Below are positions 60,055 to 64,000 of a DNA stretch of 64,000 nt, one piece after another. Position numbers and translations under genes: made by a program. Numbering within the stretch: position 1 is the first letter of the stretch; the number at the start of each line of letters is the position of its first letter. The DNA comes from CAXMNX01 sp964194845 (GTDB taxonomy: Bacteria > Pseudomonadota > Alphaproteobacteria > Rhodobacterales > Rhodobacteraceae). The stretch spans positions 1 through 64,000 of the forward strand of contig CAXMNX010000017.1 in the NCBI GenBank assembly GCA_964194845.1. Direction: 5' to 3'. The notes beneath the pieces were generated by a model that worked only from the letters and a program-made list of their open reading frames with translations, had not been told where the DNA came from and made no database searches.

Positions 60055-60683
60055 CTGATACCCTCGCGTTCCTTCGCCACGCGGTAGTAAGCCCAAAGCA
60101 ATCTTGCGGCAACGCCCCGCCAGGGCGACCAGGCTTCAGCCATTTCGCGCAGCGCTTTCTCCTTGGGGCGTTCCGGCAGTTCAAAAAGTACGCGCGCCGC
60201 CTCTTGCAAGGCCAGATCGCCCGGCGCGAAAACATCCGCGCGACCGAGCGAAAACATCGCATAGATCTCGGCCGTCCACGACCCGATGCCGGGCACCTCG
60301 ACAAGTGTCGCAATCACTTCATCGGTCGGCATGGTTCTGAGCGTGCGGTAGCGAATACCCGAGGTCGCCAAAGCCCGCGCATAACGCGATTTCTGACGCG
60401 ACAGACCGCAGGCGCGAAGGTCTTCATCCGTTGCGCTCAAAATCGTTCGCGGGCCTGTATAATTCGCCGATTTCAGGCGGCCCCAGATGGCGTCCGCAGC
60501 AGCGACCGAGACCTGTTGGCTGACAATCGCATCCAACAACGCAGAAAACCCGTCTTTTCGCCGCCTGAGCGGTAATTCACCCGTAAGTTCAACTGCATAC
60601 GCAAATCGCGGTTCATTAGCCGCCAACCATGCGGCACCTTCGGCCACGCAGTTGGGCGTCTCGATCAAGCGTCCAACGTTCAC
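60051..60683 (-). CDS. DNA-3-methyladenine glycosylase II (AlkA-like)
   Basis: Excises alkylated bases from DNA. The 210-residue protein is the HhH-GPD superfamily type with LVEVPGIGSWTAEIYAMF (helix-hairpin-helix) and the catalytic aspartate in VFAPGDL. E. coli AlkA has 282 residues; this shorter form lacks its N-terminal domain, as in many bacterial AlkA-like proteins. It overlaps cobK by four bases and the esterase by four bases, so the three are one operon. Confidence 0.9.
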   Translation of the reverse strand: MNVGRLIETPNCVAEGAAWLAANEPRFAYAVELTGELPLRRRKDGFSALLDAIVSQQVSVAAADAIWGRLKSANYTGPRTILSATDEDLRACGLSRQKSRYARALATSGIRYRTLRTMPTDEVIATLVEVPGIGSWTAEIYAMFSLGRADVFAPGDLALQEAARVLFELPERPKEKALREMAEAWSPWRGVAARLLWAYYRVAKEREGIR

Positions 60684-61414
60684 AACCGGCGCCTGACCCA
60701 GTCGAGTGCTGCGTCGACGGTCTCGACCACCGGAACGGAAGGCATCGGCGGCCGCCGGATCATCGCCACCGACAGGCCCAGTTCTCGCGCCGCCGCAAGT
60801 TTCGGCCAGCTTCCGTCACCACCAGAATTTCGCGTCACGATCCAATCCACGTTTCTGCGCTCGAACAGCGCCCGTTCGCTTGCGACCGTAAACGGCCCGG
60901 CGGCATAAATGAAGCCGCCATTCGGGCATGGAAATTCCTCGGGCGCATTGGATTTCACCCGGCACAGAAGCCTACGATCCTTCAGCGCGCAGAAGCCACA
61001 CAAATCGCGGCGTCCAGTGGCCAGAAAAACGCATGCGCCTTGCGGAAAATTCTTTGCTGCATCTGTCGCGTTTTCGACAAACGTCCACTTGTCATCGCAG
61101 CTCGCTGTCCATTCCGCCCTAAGCACCCGGACAACATCAATGTCCAGCCGCCGCAATGCCTGCGCCACCATTTGCGTCAGGTCGGATGCAAACGGATGCC
61201 GGGCATCGACAATCGACGCGATGCGCGACGCCCGCATCCAGTCCTCGAAATATTTTCCTGAGCCAAATCCGCCCACCCGAATTTCACGGCTTTCCGGCCA
61301 TTGCCGTTGATCGTCGCGCGGGATCGAAAGAAAGAGCGAAACGCAGATGTCATCGGCAAGGCCGAGTGCAATCCCGTGCGCCTCGTGACTTCCGCCGAGC
61401 ACCAGGATCTTCAT
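60680..61414 (-). CDS. cobK: Precorrin-6A/cobalt-precorrin-6A reductase
   Basis: Reduces precorrin-6A to precorrin-6B in cobalamin synthesis. The 244-residue protein from ATG 61414 (MKILVLGGSHEAHGIALGL) has the CobK/CbiJ start, the block GFGSGKYFEDWMRASRIASIVDARHPFA, and WIVTRNSGGDGSWPKLAAARELGL. It stands apart from any other cobalamin gene in the window. It is the first gene of the cobK-alkA-esterase operon; no cobalamin riboswitch was seen in the 184 bases upstream. Confidence 0.93.
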   Translation of the reverse strand: MKILVLGGSHEAHGIALGLADDICVSLFLSIPRDDQRQWPESREIRVGGFGSGKYFEDWMRASRIASIVDARHPFASDLTQMVAQALRRLDIDVVRVLRAEWTASCDDKWTFVENATDAAKNFPQGACVFLATGRRDLCGFCALKDRRLLCRVKSNAPEEFPCPNGGFIYAAGPFTVASERALFERRNVDWIVTRNSGGDGSWPKLAAARELGLSVAMIRRPPMPSVPVVETVDAALDWVRRRL

Positions 61415-61598
61415 CAGAGGCACGCGCATCCGGCGACGTGACGAAGTTCAAATTGCGACCAGATCATCCGTTGTCAAGACCCTGGATCCCGCCCGTTCAT
61501 TAGGCGGTGGAACCATAAGCGAATGCGCCGCCATCGCAGGCAAGCGCCTGATCTGAATACGCCTTGTCGATATCAAATGTCGGGCGTAAGCCGGTGCC

Positions 61599-62822
61599 AT
61601 GACAGACATTCGCGATGACCGGCGCGCGCGCCACAACGTTGGTGTACTGGTCGTCGTGCAGGCGACGCTGGGCTCGCAGATGCCGATGATATTTGTTGTC
61701 GCCGGGCTGGCCGGGCAGTCGCTGGCAAGCAATATCTGCTTTGCGACGCTGCCAATTTCACTGATCGTCCTCGGCTCGATGCTGAGTGCTACGCCAATGT
61801 CGGCACTTATGCACAGGTTCGGCCGGAAGGCCGGGTTTTTCGTCGGCGCGTTTGGTGGCGCGCTGGGTGCGACCATCGGGGCCGCCGGACTTTACTATGC
61901 CAGTTTCCCGCTTTTCCTGCTTGGATCACTTTTCACCGGCATCTATATGTCCGCCCAAGGTTTTTACCGGTTTACTGCAGCCGATGTGGCTACGGACGAA
62001 TATCGGCCAAAGGCGATCAGTTACGTCATGGCTGGCGGTCTGGTCAGCGCCATCATCGGGCCCCAGTTGGTCAAAGTCACCGCAGAATCGATGGTCGTGC
62101 CATTCTTGGGCACTTACATTGCTGTAATCGCCCTAAACGTCTTCGGTTCGCTTTTGTTTCTATTCCTCGATGCGCCGCCACCATCGCGCGAGCATCGGTC
62201 GGCAAACGCCGGTCGCACAAGGATGCAGTTGCTCAAAACGCCACGAATTGCGGTATCCATCATCTGCGCGATGGTCGCCTATGCGCTGATGAACCTGGTG
62301 ATGACGTCGACGCCGCTGGCCGTGGTCGGGTGCGGGTATACCGCCCACAATGCCGCCGATGTGGTCAGTGGACACGTCCTTGCGATGTTCGCGCCGTCGT
62401 TCTTCACCGGGCATCTGATCGCGCGATTTGGGGCCGAACGCATCGTCGCCACCGGCCTGGTCATTCTGGCAGCAGCGGGTGCGGTTGCGCTGGCAGGGAT
62501 TGCGCTGCCGAATTTCTTCGTCGCGCTGATGCTTCTCGGACTTGGCTGGAATTTTGGCTTTATCGGTGCCACGACAATGCTCGCCGCCTCGCACACGGTC
62601 GAAGAACGCGGGCGCGTTCAGGGCATGAACGACATGATGGTATTTGGTTGTGTGACGTTCGCCTCGCTGGCCTCGGGCGGCTTAATGAACTGCTCGGGCG
62701 GGGACGCGGTTCAAAGGTGGTCGGCAGTCAACCTTGCCATGACGCCGTTTTTGCTGCTCGCGGGCAGCGCATTGATCTGGCTTGTGCTGCGTGGCGGTCC
62801 TGCGTCACGACCAGCGCAGTAG
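61599..62822 (+). CDS. MFS transporter
   Basis: The 407-residue protein has about 12 hydrophobic segments and no signal peptide, the pattern of a Major Facilitator Superfamily carrier. Recognisable features are the cytoplasmic loop SALMHRFGRKAGFFVGAFGG (MFS motif A type) and the paired six-helix halves. The closest look-alikes are YnfM/sugar-efflux-type proteins, but the substrate cannot be told. It diverges from cobK; its 3' end overlaps the end of the convergent squalene/phytoene-synthase-like gene by 18 bases. Confidence 0.88.
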   Translation: MTDIRDDRRARHNVGVLVVVQATLGSQMPMIFVVAGLAGQSLASNICFATLPISLIVLGSMLSATPMSALMHRFGRKAGFFVGAFGGALGATIGAAGLYYASFPLFLLGSLFTGIYMSAQGFYRFTAADVATDEYRPKAISYVMAGGLVSAIIGPQLVKVTAESMVVPFLGTYIAVIALNVFGSLLFLFLDAPPPSREHRSANAGRTRMQLLKTPRIAVSIICAMVAYALMNLVMTSTPLAVVGCGYTAHNAADVVSGHVLAMFAPSFFTGHLIARFGAERIVATGLVILAAAGAVALAGIALPNFFVALMLLGLGWNFGFIGATTMLAASHTVEERGRVQGMNDMMVFGCVTFASLASGGLMNCSGGDAVQRWSAVNLAMTPFLLLAGSALIWLVLRGGPASRPAQ

Positions 62823-63581
62823 GCGCAGCTTTTTTCGAAACGGGCTGAGACCGACGCGGCCTTGCAAAACCCGCGCTGGGTCGCGGGCGATCTGTCGCAA
62901 AAGCGGATGAGTTTGCCAGCCCTCCAGTATGGCCGGTCGTGCCTCGCGTATCAGGCATCGCCTCAGCAGCTTTTCCGGCCCGGCCTCGATCAAATGAAAC
63001 CTGGCGAGCTTGGAAATATTCGCCTCGCCGGGGTCGACAAAGGGATTGCGCCCGCGCGCCTTTAATTCGGCAGCTGCCTGCATAAAGCGCGTAAATGCCG
63101 TTGCCCGACCAAAGCGGCGAACGACATTTTCGGCGGTGTCATCCGGGTCATCCAAAAATTTATCAGCCTCAAGGGCGCGCGCTGCGACCCACATCAATCC
63201 GCCACCGGTCGCATCGAGATACTCGGCGAAATGGGCCTCATCTTCAAAGGCTTGCCTATAGATGTCCCAACGGCGCGCCTGCACCAGCTTGTCGAGGATT
63301 ACCGCGCTCTCCGCATCAAGAACTTCGGCCAGCGGCGTCGTAACCTCGTGCTTTCGCACCTGCCCGCCCTGCCCGATCTCGGCCAGCGCATCGCGCCACC
63401 ATTGCAGCCGCATCTCGGCGATCATCGGTTCCTGCGTTACCCAAGGCGCGCGGGCAATTTCGACGTTGAAGGCATAAAGCGGGAAGAGCACGCGGCGCGC
63501 CCCGACCGAGGCCGCCATCGCGGCGGCAAATCGGTCAGGATCGCCTTTCGCGACGATGTCGGCGCAGGCTTGCAGGTTCAT
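62805..63581 (-). CDS. Squalene/phytoene-synthase-fold protein
   Basis: The 258-residue protein belongs to the squalene/phytoene synthase fold: RRVLFPLYAFNVEIARAPW, RLQWWRDALAEI, and the later GRATAFTRFM block. In true synthases aspartate-rich DxxxD motifs bind the prenyl diphosphate; here the corresponding positions are not DxxxD, and the sequence is closer to the NDUFAF6-like branch. That branch helps complex I assembly in mitochondria, so the enzymatic role is doubtful. It follows cimA on the same strand, with about 75 bases between. Confidence 0.8.
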   Translation of the reverse strand: MNLQACADIVAKGDPDRFAAAMAASVGARRVLFPLYAFNVEIARAPWVTQEPMIAEMRLQWWRDALAEIGQGGQVRKHEVTTPLAEVLDAESAVILDKLVQARRWDIYRQAFEDEAHFAEYLDATGGGLMWVAARALEADKFLDDPDDTAENVVRRFGRATAFTRFMQAAAELKARGRNPFVDPGEANISKLARFHLIEAGPEKLLRRCLIREARPAILEGWQTHPLLRQIARDPARVLQGRVGLSPFRKKLRLLRWS

Positions 63582-63656
63582 GCCGGGCGCACGACATTTG
63601 AGACATAGCCGAGTTTGTGCGAATCCCGCCGCCTCATGGCAATCCCAGTTTCGGCG

Positions 63657-64000
63657 TCACTCTGCCGCCTCCGCCCCTTTGGCACTGTCGCGGACGAGCT
63701 TCCAGTTGATGGAATCGAGAAGCGCCTCGAACGACGCATCGACGATGTTCGGGCTGACGCCGACGGTCGACCACCGCCGGCCCGCGCCATCCTCGCTGTC
63801 GATGATCACCCGCGTGACCGCCTCGGTGCCGCCTTGGGTGATCCGGACCTTGAAGTCGACCAGCCTTAAATCATCAATAATGTCCTGATATGGACCCAGA
63901 TCCTTGGCCAACGCCTTGGCCAGAGCGTTGACCGGGCCGCGATCAGAACCGCTTTCATCCATGCTTTCGCTGACCGACAGCATTTTGGCGTCGCCTATTT
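63657..64000 (-). CDS. cimA: Citramalate synthase, C-terminal part (cut by the window end)
   Basis: Only the last 114 residues are present. They match the C-terminal LeuA-dimer-type regulatory domain of citramalate synthases: GPYQDIIDDLRLVDFKVRI and RWSTVGVSPNIVDASFEALLD. The frame is open to the edge, so the gene extends beyond position 64000. Upstream residues IGDAKMLSVSESMDESGSD also fit the family. CimA makes (R)-citramalate from pyruvate and acetyl-CoA for isoleucine synthesis. Confidence 0.85.
   Translation of the reverse strand, partial: IGDAKMLSVSESMDESGSDRGPVNALAKALAKDLGPYQDIIDDLRLVDFKVRITQGGTEAVTRVIIDSEDGAGRRWSTVGVSPNIVDASFEALLDSINWKLVRDSAKGAEAAE

Noticed and set aside
62805..63581. 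Functional phytoene or squalene synthase for carotenoid/hopanoid synthesis
   Set aside because: Aspartate-rich DxxxD motifs are not present where expected, and no crt or hpn genes are adjacent.
1..64000. tRNA or rRNA genes
   Set aside because: No T-loop GTTCRA plus acceptor pattern or rRNA core sequences were seen in the intergenic regions.

Overview
The window is a stretch of chromosome from an alphaproteobacterium, most likely a marine member of the Rhodobacteraceae (Roseobacter group). The reasons are the gene families and their order: phoR-pstSCAB-phoU-phoB, zwf-pgl-pgi, a plant-type (class II) DAHP synthase, a stand-alone Hint-domain protein, a GlxA-type AraC regulator, IalB and PAS_5 proteins, and a small PurL. 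Protein sequences also look Rhodobacteraceae-like throughout. I saw no rRNA, tRNA, CRISPR array or intact mobile element, and no prophage.

Layout. 0.1-2.5 kb: modABC molybdate importer. 2.5-3.7 kb: a gene-poor stretch, then a Hint-domain protein. 3.7-8.9 kb (minus): a complete LIV-type amino-acid ABC importer (livM, livH, livF, livG, binding protein); the livF start looks frameshifted. 9.1-12.8 kb: a periplasmic sugar dehydrogenase, a GlxA/AraC regulator and DAHP synthase. 12.8-17.3 kb: a PAS protein, yicC, gmk, a gamma-class carbonic anhydrase-like protein, a cystathionine lyase/synthase-type PLP enzyme and an orphan. 17.5-24.9 kb: the full phosphate regulon, with a near-consensus Pho box before pstS. 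25.1-26.7 kb: aroQ, a LuxR-type regulator broken by one in-frame stop, and a structured RNA with its own terminator. 26.8-30.7 kb: rpsB-tsf (minus) diverging from metG.

30.8-35.2 kb: DUF2461 protein, MmgE/PrpD protein, a transposase scrap and the psuK-psuG pseudouridine degradation pair. 35.3-38.25 kb: a DUF502 membrane protein, followed by the most unusual locus. Two tandem prolyl-4-hydroxylase-like Fe(II)/2-oxoglutarate oxygenases are interleaved with three homologous 72-76-residue secreted or membrane microproteins, and the set closes with a strong terminator. 38.3-39.0 kb: 3-hydroxybutyrate dehydrogenase. 39.1-40.6 kb: a gene graveyard with pieces of a cysteine-desulfurase-like enzyme, a BCCT transporter and an M50 metalloprotease. 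40.8-43.6 kb: a two-TM protein, the rpsF-rpsR-rplI operon behind a structured leader, and grxD-bolA.

43.7-51.6 kb (all minus): purL, an ACT-domain protein, polA, a lipoprotein and a HerA-like ATPase. 51.6-52.0 kb: two probable small RNAs, each ending in a terminator, before ialB. 52.7-56.4 kb: zwf-pgl-pgi, which feeds glucose-6-phosphate into the oxidative branch. 56.6-63.6 kb: a radical SAM protein, agmatinase-family ureohydrolase, HNH nuclease, cobK-alkA-esterase operon, an MFS transporter and a squalene/phytoene-synthase-like protein. The window ends inside cimA (citramalate synthase), of which only the C-terminal part is present.

Most genes are housekeeping or nutrient uptake (molybdate, branched-chain amino acids, phosphate). 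The candidates for new biology are the oxygenase-microprotein cassette at 36.05-38.25 kb, the structured RNA at 26.4-26.7 kb and the two small RNAs at 51.7-51.9 kb. All family assignments come from reading motifs and from memory of the families; no database search was run.
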